This document shows, one piece after another, positions 1 through 25,729 of a stretch of DNA of 64,000 nucleotides. The notes below the pieces were generated by a model that saw only the letters and a program-made list of their open reading frames with translations, did not search any database and was not told the DNA's origin. Location: contig WIXG01000008.1 of NCBI GenBank assembly GCA_009869945.1, positions 1-64,000 on the forward strand. Direction: 5' to 3'. Every line of letters begins with the position of its first letter. Within the stretch, counting starts at the first letter, position 1. The DNA is from Mesaphorura yosii (Eukaryota > Arthropoda > Collembola > Poduromorpha > Tullbergiidae). The position numbers were made by a program, and so were the translations under genes.

Positions 1-168
1 GAAGAGCCAATAACGACAACTCCCACCACAACTACGACAGAAGAGGAACCAACGACCACGGATTCCTCAGCGCCCATGTTTGGAAGCCATTGGAATGGTT
101 TCTCTGCTCTTGTCATTTGCACCTTACTGTGCTATTCAAATTATTACTGTAGAATTCCGTTAGTATAA
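1..168 (+). CDS. C-terminal end of a Thr-rich secreted/anchored protein (partial)
   Basis: The reading frame is open from the first base of the window and stops with TAA at 166-168. The visible 55 residues are a Thr/Pro/Glu-rich stretch (runs of TTT broken by EE and P), then a short polar segment, a hydrophobic patch (residues about 34-45, FSALVICTLLCY) and a short tail. A Thr-rich, probably O-glycosylated stalk ending in a hydrophobic tail is typical of mucin-like surface proteins with a GPI signal or a C-terminal membrane anchor. The protein itself cannot be identified because the rest lies outside the window. An AATAAA signal at 183-188, only 15 bases past the stop, supports this as a real 3' end. 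Confidence 0.6.
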   Translation, partial: EEPITTTPTTTTTEEEPTTTDSSAPMFGSHWNGFSALVICTLLCYSNYYCRIPLV

Positions 169-182
169 TTTTACCCCGTTCC

Positions 183-188
183 AATAAA
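183..188 (+). terminator. Poly(A) signal AATAAA of the left-edge gene
   Basis: Canonical AATAAA 15 bases after the stop codon at 166-168; the very short 3' UTR is normal for compact invertebrate genes. Confidence 0.55.
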
Positions 189-583
189 AACTGCATCAAA
201 TACCAATTAATTGACATTTATAAGGGTTACGTTACTGCTGCAGGGCATACACTACAGGCTGAGAAAATGGCCTGCATTACTACAGAAAGCTGTGAAAGAT
301 ACAACGACGTCCTTTCAAGCAACTGGAGTTTTTGATAGTTGCTATGCTATGAGTCATGATTATGAGATGACAGAATTTAGGGATCATAAACTGAGCCTTT
401 TTCGTTGGTCCATTACCCAATAATTTGTTGGTGGTAATTGGCACTAAACAAAACATGCGTAGAATTTTATAACTACGCTTTGCCCAAAAACTATTCGTGT
501 ACTCCGATTGTGATTGACCCGACGCCCTCACATGGTCAACTCTACCTCAAACTAAACGACAGTAAAAGCGTCATATCACGATC
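189..583. other. Intergenic, no gene seen
   Basis: Short open frames on both strands (211-423 plus, 280-531 minus) have no recognisable composition, domain or splice context. It probably holds the promoter and 5' UTR of the downstream three-exon gene. I see no clear TATA box. Confidence 0.5.
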
Positions 584-1617
584 ATGACTGACAAAGGATC
601 AGTATCAGAAATAGTGGAGAAGAGTTCTGATAGTCACAAAGCAGAAGATTCTGAGTCTCAGCAATTTGCCCGAGGTGGTAAGCATGTATTATTTTAGTAT
701 TTCTACATTCTACTGCACTCCGATGCCCAACTTCAGGTGTGCCATCACTATTGCGAAATTTTTCCTACGTTTAGATTCTTCACAATGGCTAGCTGAACCA
801 GAAGACCAAGATTTTCGCTGGAGTGATCCTGGCAAAGAAGAAATTGAAAGAATGGAACGCCCGTCGACAAGCGCAACGAAGCACAAAGTGAAATGGCGTC
901 CGCCAAGGCTTTCATTCTCTGCGGGCAAGATGAACCGATCAAATAAGCCGACGGAAATGACCAAACGCATTGAGACCAAGCTACGCCTTGTTGCAAGTGC
1001 AGCCACTGCAGAATCTCAAGATTTAACGGATCCATGGAAGGCACGACCAGCAAATATTGAGCACACGACAGAGACCAAAACTGGAAAAGATCATATGGGC
1101 TCGTCCGTTCCGCTCAACGTTTCCGCCTCCGAATGTAAGCCTCCGCTTCCGCATAAATCAGGCTCAGTCCACCGCATTTTGCCACTGTCCTATCTATCAG
1201 CCATGAAGTTAGGTTAGTTAGTTGAGTTTTTTTGTTTGAAAGTACTTTATCGACTGTCCACTGAATGCAGGTGCTGCTTCTGGTGATGCAGGTTCTTCTG
1301 CTGGCATTTCTGTAACTCAACCATTCGGTTCCAATCCTGAAGCCAATTCGAACCAAACATTGCAAGTGACTCAAGAAGTTCACAAATCTGATCACCGTCA
1401 ATACGAGAGTGAAGCCACCAATGAAAGATTGTCGTGGAATCCGGAGCCAGAACTTCCTGGGAGTGCGAACGGACTCTGCTGTTGCTTCAATGCCTGCTGT
1501 TGCATTCGTCGAAATGAGGAGAAATGCTCCATGTGTGCAAGGCTTGTTTGCGTTGGAGCTGCGTTGCTTATAATTTTGTTTTGGAATCTTGTCCTAACCA
1601 GTTATAAAGAAAAGTAG
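584..1617 (+). CDS. Cys-rich tail-anchored membrane protein, 266 aa, 3 exons
   Basis: Exons 584-677, 775-1134 and 1271-1617; phases join cleanly (94+360+347 = 801 bases, 267 codons with stop). Start ATG at 584. The acceptor before 775 follows a strong pyrimidine tract; the nearer AG at 735-736 would lead into a stop. The protein is hydrophilic and Ser/Glu/Lys-rich for about 200 residues, then has a Cys cluster (GLCCCFNACCCIRR and a following KCSMC) directly before a hydrophobic segment of about 17 residues (VCVGAALLIILFWNLVL) and a short basic tail. This layout suggests a single C-terminal membrane helix with palmitoylatable or metal-binding cysteines on its cytosolic side. No family is recognised. 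Poly(A) signal at 1711-1716. Confidence 0.7.
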
Positions 1618-1629
1618 AACAACAGGAGT

Positions 1630-1717
1630 TTAATGTAAGTGGACGAGATTTATTAGCACACCTTCAGTGTGCTTATTTTGCGTAAGTATTTTCTGTATTC
1701 GATAATGGTAAATAAAA
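1630..1717 (+). repeat. 3' UTR block, copy A of a duplicated segment
   Basis: About 88 bases of the 3' UTR, including the AATAAA at 1711-1716, recur at 3215-3277 with high identity. Copy A holds about 24 extra bases containing a hairpin (arms 1655-1661 and 1667-1673, 7 bp, loop of 5). See copy B. Confidence 0.7.
1649..1654 (-). terminator. Poly(A) signal (AATAAA on minus) of the CBM2-like gene
   Basis: TTTATT on the plus strand, about 90 bases past the minus-strand stop at 1742. It lies inside the 3' UTR of the plus-strand gene, whose own signal is at 1711-1716, so the two genes overlap tail to tail. Confidence 0.5.
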
Positions 1718-1741
1718 CAAGTGTAACATAGCTGGCTAGGC

Positions 1742-2328
1742 TCAATTCACAGGCAGTCTCATTCGTCTCCTTCCACTGCTTCCGTGACGAAACCCGACTG
1801 TCGGTGCCTCAAACCTCCTTCTTCTTCTCTGTGCCAAAATGGGCTGAACTGATGTCCCATTCGCACAAATCTCGTGCCCTTGCCAAATCATGCTGATGGG
1901 CTCCGGTCTTGGCTCCGTTGTGAACCACTGAATTCGAAATCGAAACGACAATTCTTCCCCTTGCGCCATTGTTATGTTTTCATCTCTACTTTTAAATGTC
2001 GCTCTGCCCTCTGCTGGCTTGTTGCTGACCCAAATATTCCAACCCTGGCACAACAGACAAGTACTGAACTGAAGGACTATCATGTGCAAGATTTTTGACT
2101 CCACTGTTTTGCCCTTACCCCCAGAAACGTGAACTCATTGTCAGTCTTCATTTCTAGCACCCACTGCTCCTCGTGCATAGGGGTTGGAATCGGAAATCGA
2201 ACAGTGGCCAGGTAGTTGAGGAGGCCTTCTGAATCGACCGTCATCACATCTCTGCAGTCAAAACTTTGGACTCCTCTCAGAATATTCGCGATCAAAATCG
2301 GTATGAAAATGTTTCCAAGGTTGGACAT
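1742..2328 (-). CDS. Small secreted protein with a CBM2-like fold, 170 aa, 2 exons
   Basis: Exons 2328-2119 (70 codons, phase 0, donor GTAAGG) and 2044-1742 (101 codons with stop), with a 74-base intron ending in CCAG. An alternative acceptor at 2069-2070 would add eight residues in frame. I start at the Met whose first residues form a signal peptide (MSNLGNIFIPILIANIL); a Met 21 codons upstream is also in frame. The mature part has the pattern of secreted carbohydrate-binding CBM2-like modules: spaced Trp residues (EEQWVLEM, GWNIWVS), the 'EFTFLG' step, 'MAQGEELSFRF' and a late 'GHEICANG' Cys. Two Cys (FDC and EIC) could form the usual disulphide. The C terminus carries a very basic RRRRRR run. 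The family call is by pattern only. Confidence 0.55.
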
Positions 2329-2743
2329 CGCAAGACAGTTCAGCAAGAAGTAAAGAACTTGGAATACTTGGAAGCCGATCTTAGAACTCAAGTTCGTTAT
2401 TGCACACTGGATGGAACGAACTTAGAAATTCAGCTTTATATGAGCTTGAAGCCAGACGAAGGAATGTAATGCCTTCTAAGCGATGTCATACGTTTTGACG
2501 ATTCAGCCTTGCAGGTCAAAAGATGCTGTTGGGCAACACAGTAATTACCTGTCGCAGGAATTGCGCAATCTTCACTTGGCCAGGAGACACATTGTCCTCC
2601 AGACCAAACAGCTTAAGCCTCCGCCTCCAAGTTGTAGTAGTAAAGTTGTAAAATCAAACTGCAGATGTGAACAGGCTAAACAACATGTTTTGTCAAAGAA
2701 GATTAGAATTAAAGGTGAAAGTCTACAAACTGGGCAGGCGTGA
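2258..2743 (+). CDS. Partial coiled-coil ORF, unknown, antisense to the CBM2-like gene
   Basis: Two blocks join in frame across a typical short intron: 2258-2465 and 2515-2743 (donor GTAATG, acceptor TTGCAG, 49 bases). The joined product has heptad-like charged segments (VQQEVKNLEYLEADLRTQV, then LSQELRNLHLARRHI), a PPPPS turn and a basic tail. There is no ATG at its beginning, so a 5' exon would have to lie upstream, inside or beyond the minus-strand gene it overlaps (2119-2328). It may be the 3' part of a real gene, or a decaying fragment. No family recognised and no poly(A) signal close to the stop. Confidence 0.3.
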
Positions 2744-3214
2744 CTGTTTGGAAAGGACAAACTACGCATCATCCACTGTTCTTGTGACTCAGGCGTGATT
2801 TTCCACAGATCAGGGTTTAATCTGTGCCATGAGATTAAGGTGTGTCACAGATGCCTTCATCAAATCATCTGTCTTGTTTGGTGACTCCCTAAACCCAAAT
2901 ATTTGACGGACGATTTGATGGTGACGGAAAATTTTCACAATTAAAATCACAAAGTCAATAGTCTCCACGCTCCGACACAGTTCGAATCTGTAAACATGGA
3001 TTGAGGAAATATCGATCGTCGTTCTGAAGCGAAGCGAAATACATTACATTCGGGGGTCATTTCCTTATGATTCATGATTTCAGAGATCTCGAACTTAAAT
3101 TGACATTTGAGATGACACCAGCTGAACCCAACTAATGACAAGTGAGACAAAATACGAGAAGTGGAGAACTGGATTCCAAGGTGAATAGGTTGTCTTGATG
3201 CGAAATTCTCAGAA

Positions 3215-3277
3215 TTGAATGTAAGTGAACGAGATTTTGCGCAAGTATTCTCTGCATTGGATAATGATAAATAAAAT
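3215..3277 (+). repeat. Orphan copy B of the 3' UTR block
   Basis: Matches 1630-1717 in the order: AATGTAAGTG, ACGAGATTTTGCG, AAGTATT, TCTG, ATT, GATAATG, TAAATAAAA. It lacks the hairpin-containing insert of copy A. No intact gene sits upstream of copy B, so this looks like the surviving 3' end of a duplicated and otherwise eroded gene. Confidence 0.65.
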
Positions 3278-3331
3278 ACAATGCCAGTGCCCATCAGAAG
3301 AAGAGGGTTGGTATTAACAGTTTCTACCGTT

Positions 3332-3337
3332 TTTATT
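3332..3337 (-). terminator. Candidate distal poly(A) signal of SIK
   Basis: TTTATT on the plus strand is AATAAA on the minus strand, and is the first one after the SIK stop at 4925-4927. Assignment is by position only. Confidence 0.3.
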
Positions 3338-4924
3338 ATCTTTTAGCATCACAGACTATAGTAAAGTGTAAATCAGTAGCAGCAGTGTCTGGTAACTGTC
3401 TATGCTTGTTAAGTGAGATTGGATCGATCACAGCTACATAAATTTCAATTGTGTCAGCTAACAAAATCCGAGATTGCAGTTATTCTCACATCCGATAGAC
3501 ACTTAAAAGTTAGGCTTTGGTGATTTTTGTGTATCCTGCAATGTTATGATTAGAATAATGATTTGATATGTGACCAGACCAGAGGACACTATTTGTGTTA
3601 ACTTAATTTTCCGGCAATGAAATGGTCAAGCGTTTCAGCTGCTAAGTAATATTGCGTAATATATCTTAGCATGTTTTTGGTATATTCAAAATCTCACTAG
3701 AAAATTGGTATCTTGGGTTATTGAATATTTGAAGTCATGAAGTACTTGACTGTAATTCTTGTCGGTTTCCTTTAAAAGCCAGTTATCAGTTCAAAAGCAG
3801 TAATTCTTTACCATTCGTGTTTCGAGACTTTGACCGGATTCCTTCGTTTCGTGGAAGAGGCTGAGACGGATTCTTGTAATATTCTCATCACTGCACTGCA
3901 CTACGTAAGCACAAAGCTAAAAAAACTGAAAACGTGTGCTACGTCGACAATACAAATAGTTTCTTTGATTGAGATTGATTTCTTAACTTGTACGACTACG
4001 ATCTACGCTTGTCTACGTCTAATTGTTGACCCGCAACAATGTTTATATACTTTATACTAGGTTACGTGTTACGCGCTCTAAATATCAAGTCTATGTACAA
4101 GTACAAACATATTTTGTATCTTTGTTCTAACTTGTCTAAGTTCTAGTCCACGACACATAAGCTGAGAGTTTCATTGTACAGGAGAGACAATTACGGAAGG
4201 ATTCAACCGTCTAGCAAATAAAAGTTTCTTTTCTGCACACTTTGGTAACTTGATTATGGCAAAATTGTTGCAAAATTAGTCTTCCTTAACGAAATAAATA
4301 CTACGCACTTAAATAAGTAGCATGCTCGGGATACTGATGAGTTTTAACGGTGAAGTGAAAACAATATTTACGTTTGGCGTACGAGAAAAATAAAGTCGAG
4401 ATAAAATGACTAGAGTAAGATTCAAAAGTAAGTTCTCGAGTTAAGTCAAGCATCAAGCTTAACCAGTCTGACAAAAATAAAAAAGCTAACAAATAATTGA
4501 CTCACAGTTTAGAAACAAAGTTCAAGCAGCCAAGAGCAAAGCAAGAATGATGATTGAATGGTTATATCTCAAGAAATGCTAAGCTCGGTTAGTTTACAAA
4601 TTCAGTAGCCAAGTCGCAAGAATCGTCTACAAAATGTCACATCTAAAAATACATTCTTCTGCATAAATCTAACCTTCGTCAATAAACAACATTAAGTTAC
4701 TACATTACAACACTGACTTTGACTTTTGTATTACATTAATTATTGCTAATATAGAGACCAAGTGTTTTGATCTTTCTTTCGAACTCCTTTCTCAAAAATA
4801 GAGATTTTAGTGTAGCTTCTAGCTAACTGGCTTCATGCTCTTCAAATCCGAAAACAGAATCAAGTTTTGATATTTTGCAATTGCAATACTCGTGGCTGAG
4901 AATTCTTCATATGCTGGGGAGAAT

Positions 4925-19426
<14,502 letters not shown>

Positions 19427-22080
19427 TTAATGCACACTGACACTTCACTTTTATGTTTCCTGTAATTTTCCGCACACATATGCCCACGAAGGACTTGCAG
19501 CTCCTCGCCGGTAGAAGAGCTTGCAAGGAGCAGGGAACTAAAACTAGGTTCTGGTTAAATTACATTTTGATGCATCTTGATCATACTGAATTGCCTTGCA
19601 GTTCAAACAGTTATCTATCGAGAATTGAGATTTCATGTGATGATAGTTCAGTGGGTCCTTGGCGGGTGGTTGCAGCAGGAATTGTGGCTCGAGACCCGTA
19701 AAATTTATTTCTCACGTCAGTATTGCAATCGCAATTCTTGGACTTTGCTGTTGCAACACGCAGATATTGATCTTGGCGGCGGAGATGCATCGTGGACATG
19801 CAACCGGTTTCTCACTCGTATAGTCAGACAACTTGTATGCACTTAACACTAGAGAATTGGTTGCAGTTGCAGGTTCCAGCGAGGAAGTGAGTTTGTGGAG
19901 TGCGTTGCGAAACAGAAAACAGGCAGCCGACACCGCTCTTGCTCCAATTAATAAATGATTACGTCTGTTGCAGTGCAGCGTAAAGGTTTTCCTGTAAAAT
20001 CAGATGAAGAAAATTAGGGTTACAACTCCCAACACAGAACAGAGCAGGAAAGGGACAGATGATGGGCTGGCCGTGTGGCGTTGTCATGTATGTGCTACAC
20101 TACGCTGTGATCTGTGATGTAACATGTGTTTACTACACATGTGAGGTTTAATGAGTTCTGAGTTCTAACGACTGATAAGACTCCCATACTGATCCTGCAT
20201 GTATAAGGCCAGATCATATAAAAGGCTCAAATGCACTTTTATATTCAAGTAGTGGCATTGGCTATTAATCCACCAATACTGCACGCCAGTTGTCATGCCG
20301 TGCCTCTGCCTCCTGTGATGATGAACACATGAACAGCACAGCGCGGACATCCTCATCAGTCATCGCCCAACAAGGTACAACTGCAGAATTCATAATTCCG
20401 GAGAGCTCACTCGACAACCTTGACATTCTTACGTTAACTTTAACCGCTTACGGCAAAATGGGTATCCAATTACTTAATTTACAGGAAGGAATGCGTAAGC
20501 GTCAACGTCCAAGCCAATCTTGCTAACCTGATGAATCCGTTTGGTTTGGGTCAATCGGGCGAAGACGCACGGTTACTTTGTTACATGGTGTGCTTTATAT
20601 TGGTTGCAAATTTTTGACTTGCGAATATTTTAACACTCCAGTCCAGCGACTAAAAACCTTGTAACCGAAAGAAGCTGCAGGTAATCTGGCGTGTGGTGCC
20701 TGCGCCTCTTCGCTGAGACAAAACACTACTCTAGCGAAGAACTCAGCCGGTGTGGTACAAATATAGCAAGATCTAAAGATACACTGTGCACGTTGTTGTG
20801 GCTTAGTTGTGGTACGCGTACGCTCACGTATCACATGTGAAATGCGACGAACTCTGAGCTAAAATCAGATGCTAATAGCATTCAAACCATTAAAAGCCAG
20901 CAAAGGTGTGAAACAGAATACAAAATAAATTCAAATTATTTTCATACACGTAACGTACGCGTTCGCGTTAGTAAAAGTTACGATACAATTTCTGTTTGCG
21001 TTCGAATTCACACTGATTTTTTTTCGTGCACTGAAATGCTGATGTCGATGCGGTTATGTCGTGTGACTCCGGCTGGATCAATTCTATGCTGTATTGTTCA
21101 CGACTTCATGCCAGATTGCAACCCACAATATTCAAACACATGACAGCGCAGCATTGACGTGCGACGTCAACGATGATGAATTTGTATTAGACACCTTAAA
21201 CAAATGCGCTGTCCGTACGCGTACGCGTGAGCTTAGACGTCGAGTTCCTTAAACTTACGTTACACACGGACGTTACGGGATACAGTTAAAACACGTCTAG
21301 TATTTACGTAAACCCCTTGTGTCGTATCGCAAACGCGGGATTCACCGCCTTTCACAAGAGACACATTTTCTTACTAAAATGTCACCCTTAAAAACAAGTC
21401 AATTATGAAAGTTTTGCTTGCTAAAGGTGATGTCAATGACTGACTTCCTCGAATACAAGGGCATGCGCAGGCTCCGAATTGAAAAAAAGTACTTAATCAT
21501 CAACCATATTCGCTGAATAAATTAGCTGACAGGGATTGTGTCCGGTTGTTTCGATTCAATCGTCAAGAACTCTACAAACTACGACTGCTACTGATACCTA
21601 ACACATGTAAAACCTGGAAAAGGAATAAGTTTACAGGTAATTTCACTTCTACAACATGAATCTGCCAAATTTGTATAACATTAAGAAAATGTTTGCGCTA
21701 GGCTTGTAGGGGGCTGTATTATGTTAATAGGATTTTGCTATCCTTATCGACTCCACGATATTTCGGCTTTGCTTGGGTGCACGGAGGCAGCAATTTCACG
21801 AATATTTGATTGGGCTTTAAATTATGTTTATCAAATATACAGTAGGCTACTCGAAAGTTAAAAATTCCAAGATTAACTTTCGACTAGAATTTGATTAGTT
21901 TAGTGTTACATGTTCCTTCGACTTCTCCTTCTGCTGCACTTTGTTGGCTCTTTTCATGTTGACAATTGATGGACTTTGTAACAATGCACTATTCAACTAA
22001 AACTATAATGGAAATACTTGAAAATGAACTGAATTAAAACTTGAGCCTGTGACTCACTTACACCTACGTTTACGTGCTGT

Positions 22081-22145
22081 CCAAAGTTCGCGTAACTCTC
22101 TGAGTTACGTAAAATGGGTGGAGCAAGACGTAACTTTGGAGTTAC
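22081..22145. repeat. Nested GTAACT/AGTTAC palindromes
   Basis: Within 65 bases: CCAAAGTT (22081-22088) pairs with AACTTTGG (22132-22139); GTAACTC (22092-22098) pairs with GAGTTAC (22102-22108) around TCT; GTAACT (22130-22135) pairs with AGTTAC (22140-22145) around TTGG. The motif occurs four times in alternating orientation. Confidence 0.7.
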
Positions 22146-25100
22146 ACAACGGAAAAAGTTGCACCACGTGTTTGTTTTAAGTGCCTATTATTATTCCCAT
22201 GCGGATTGAGAATCCAGAACAAACCTGCATTCGGTCGGTGGCTTGTTTCATGATAAATGATAAGAATATTTACGGTGACAAAGTCAATAGTCAGTAAATT
22301 CAAATCAATAATGGGAATGGCGAACGGCTGGCCGTGCAATAGTAAAAATTTATTGCTCGACCTGATAATGATATGCACTTGTGCACGTAGGCAAGTGAGT
22401 AATTATGAGTCTCGGGTTTATGAGCACGAGCACTGAGCACAATGCCAACACGTACGCGATCGCGATGACGTGCGATGGACGGAGACGCTGGCTTCATTAC
22501 ACAAAAGTCAAAGCCGTAAAAATCATGTGTGTCATTTGCTCGCGGTCCGACATAATGGCCCACGTAATGTCAATAGAGCAGGAGCGCAACGCAGGCAGAA
22601 ATTCACGAGTCGCTGGTCTGCATTTACAGGTTGCAGGCCAGAAAGAGGCCAAAGCCAAAAGAGTGTTATTCATTTCTGCTCTGCACTATCTTAAAAATAC
22701 TCTCCGGTCATATTTTACAACGTGTGTACTGACATTGAATTTTTATTGCAAAATTTTTTCTACACCACAGACTCAGAAAAATCGGGTAACTGGTACATCC
22801 TGTCAATGCATGGCGGCCGTTCTCCACACTCCACACGTACATGTACTTCTGTTTCGGGAAATTTATATTTATATTTTTACAGACACACAGTAAGGCATAA
22901 GGAAAGCAATAACCGATTCTGGTTATGGCAAATTCGTACGTACGTACAGGGTCATGTAATGTAGATGGCTGGCTGATGGCTGCTCTACTTTAATATTTTG
23001 CAAACTTCGTACACAAGTTCACAACTTCCTGTACCGTACCGACTATTGTATCATCATAACTTTTTCGTTGAATGAAAAATTGAAAATCGGGAATTAATAT
23101 CAAAATATGGCTGAGCTTAGACTTAGACTTGGCGACAGTGGTGACGGTGATGATGATGATTATTATGGTCTGGCGGAATTTATAAGCAATAAATACAGTT
23201 ACTCAGACAGCGACAAGTAAATAGCCAAAAATCTGAAAACCTTGACATTCTAAGGATTTACAGCCCATACGCAGCCTGAACGGCTGCCAAAAGGAAGAAG
23301 CCAGGAACAAATTCGCAAATCGCAAGCATGTCTGGTTTCATTCCGTCGTTTCTCATTGCTTGCTTCTTCCTACCATGCATGCTGTCAGAATAATTAATAA
23401 AATTGGCTTAACGCATGATACATAAAAGTTGTGAGCCGCTAGCGTGTTTGGATTTGTTGAGATGGCATAATCCGAGATTGAGAAAGAATCTCCAACGCCG
23501 ACTGACACGAGGCACGAACAAGGTCGAAGGCTGTTTCGTGCAGCGTATGTGACGCTCCAGCATATGTGACAATAATTTCGATACCGATGAGGAGAAAGTC
23601 GAACGAATTTAACAGCGATTGGATAACGTGTGAACCCTTTGCGAATGACGAACATTTCACTGGAAGGAAATGAATGGCGATTGTCGCGTCGGTAGGTAAT
23701 AAATTCTGATTGTGTTTTCGTAATTAAATTCCAGGCTTGAGTTCGCAGTGCAGCAACCCACGCAACAAACCTACGAACCGGCCAACGCAGCACCACGTGT
23801 AGCCAAAATAGCACAACCTCGGCATCCAGCCATATAAAAATTACTTCTACGGTGTTCATGTCAGTCGAGAATTACCTGCACTTTTGCCATCATTTCCTTA
23901 AGTTTATGACCTTCATCGTTATTGAGCTTGGACCACCAGAGTTCAGAAGAGAGTACACCCACAAATCAGTCAAACAGTCAGGGAAATGCAATGGCCATGA
24001 TCTTGATCTTGAGCATTGTTCAAACCCAGTTGACTTACAGAATTAGGAGGTTAATGGTCCAGGGCTGAGATTAATGGTTCTAGCCTTTCTTGCGTACTCT
24101 TTGTTAATTCACTCTCACAAATCACAATTATCACTATAACAATGAGAAGGTACAGCAAGAACGTCGTTTGCAAAGGGTAACGATTTCAATCTTAAGCAGA
24201 CTAACTTGTCCAGGTACCCAGGCTCCCCGGACAGTTGTAACTTGCACTCACACTTGGACTCCACAATCACGCTAAATTTAGCTCTAACCTAGATTACTAA
24301 TAAATAAGTGATGGAAAATATGAGCAAAGGGATTTGGTTTGTGTGAAGTGCAAGTGGCGAGTTGCGCGAAGGAAAACAAACGAGGAAACACAAAAATAGT
24401 GCTGGGCTGGTGGTGGTGGAGAAAGAAGATAGGAATGAGGAAAATTCAACGAACTCTCACGAATTCATGACTTTACGTATGCGCTCCTGTGCGTATGTGT
24501 GCACTTGTCTGGGTATGACGAAAGTTTGATTTCACCCAGGCTCACGAGTACGAATCGCGCACGCTACACGCTGGTTAGTGAGTCGAGACTCAGACTGACT
24601 CCCGTGCCTGCTGAGTACGGCAACGGTTGCGATTGCGAAAGACGGACGAGCTCTTCTACTCATGTAGCAATGAATGGAACTGGGAACTCTCTCGTTGCAA
24701 TGAACGTACGTTCTTACGTACGTACTAGACCCGGACACTTCTAGTGTTACCGTGCAGACTTTCACTGGCTCATATGTTCTCTTCTGCTCGCGCTCAAGTA
24801 TGTGCCATTTCATTCCAGGCCGTGTACAGTGTACAAATGTACCATTGGACCGTACCACAGTACAGGATGGCATGACTCATACACAATACACACTGTCTCG
24901 CGTGGAGAAAGGTTAAGGCTGGCCGTAACCAGCAGTCGTAAGTGTTAACGTGCCATGATGGTACTCGGTACATGGCCAAGGTAACATTACTCTTGGTCTC
25001 GCTCCTCGCAAAGTGTGAGATTGGTCCTCTGGATAATTGCGTGTTCGCTCAAGACGTGTCTGAACCTTCACCAACTCACGCGGCTCCTGATGCTGATGCC

Positions 25101-25697
25101 TGAAAGTTGTGCTGAAGAATGTATGAACTCAACCTGAGCTTGTGGGCCCAGGAGAGATGGAAAGGAAAGGAATTACTGAAGTGATAAATGTCGGACATTT
25201 AAATCTGCGGTTGCCGCTGCGGATCAAATGCGATGCAAAGGTAATTTAAATTATGATAGGAAAATTTTTATCAGTAGAAAGAATTGGACTGCATCGAAGC
25301 CTACTCGACGAAAAACTCATTGGACCACCAGCCAAGCATTTCATTTACGATGGCACTCCGTTCTCCCCCAGCAGCATTTCGTAGAAAGCAGTAAAACACG
25401 AGTCGGCGAATGGCGAAAGGCGAGTTTTACGACGCATTTGCAATTCGTAAGCTTTTAAGTAAAATTGCTTGTTTCATACTTGACTTCAACTCATCTCTCC
25501 ACGAGCAGTCGGAGAAGTCGGGTCTTCTCTCCATTTTTTACCTTTCATATTAATTTGAAACACTTTTCTGCAGCAAGGAGTCGGGGTGCGAGTGATGGCA
25601 TGGCACAGTTGTTGCTTCTCAATAACCTTACAACTTGGAGCAGCTAGGATACGGCAGTTTGTGTAAGGAACATGCAAAAGAAGAAGCGCAAAGTGTT

Positions 25698-25729
25698 TGA
25701 CGTCAGAACTGACGTAATACGGACGTCAG
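25698..25729. promoter_or_regulatory. Cluster of three cAMP-response elements
   Basis: TGACGTCA (25698-25705, perfect palindrome), TGACGTAA (25710-25717) and GACGTCAG (25722-25729) occur within 32 bases at a spacing of about 12 bases, roughly one helical turn. The cluster lies about 6.3 kb upstream of the SIK start and 2.3 kb upstream of the first SLC35G-like gene. CREB/CRTC binding is the expected function from family knowledge; which gene it serves is inference. Confidence 0.5.

Larger units (their letters stand above)
2744..4924. other. Gap: duplicated UTR copy and probable SIK 3' UTR
   Basis: No convincing coding frame on either strand. The left part ends with the duplicated UTR block (3215-3277). 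The right part is AT-rich and probably the long 3' UTR of the minus-strand SIK gene, since the first AATAAA downstream of its stop on that strand lies at 3332-3337, about 1.6 kb away. The plus frame at 3830-4060 lacks any supporting feature. Confidence 0.45.

Noticed and set aside
22405..22893. 162-codon plus-strand ORF in the region upstream of SIK
   Set aside because: No domain, no splice continuation, composition like the surrounding non-coding DNA, and overlapped by other frames of similar length.
23353..23859. 168-codon minus-strand ORF
   Set aside because: Length is within chance for 64 kb of about 42% GC; no recognisable motif or exon signals.
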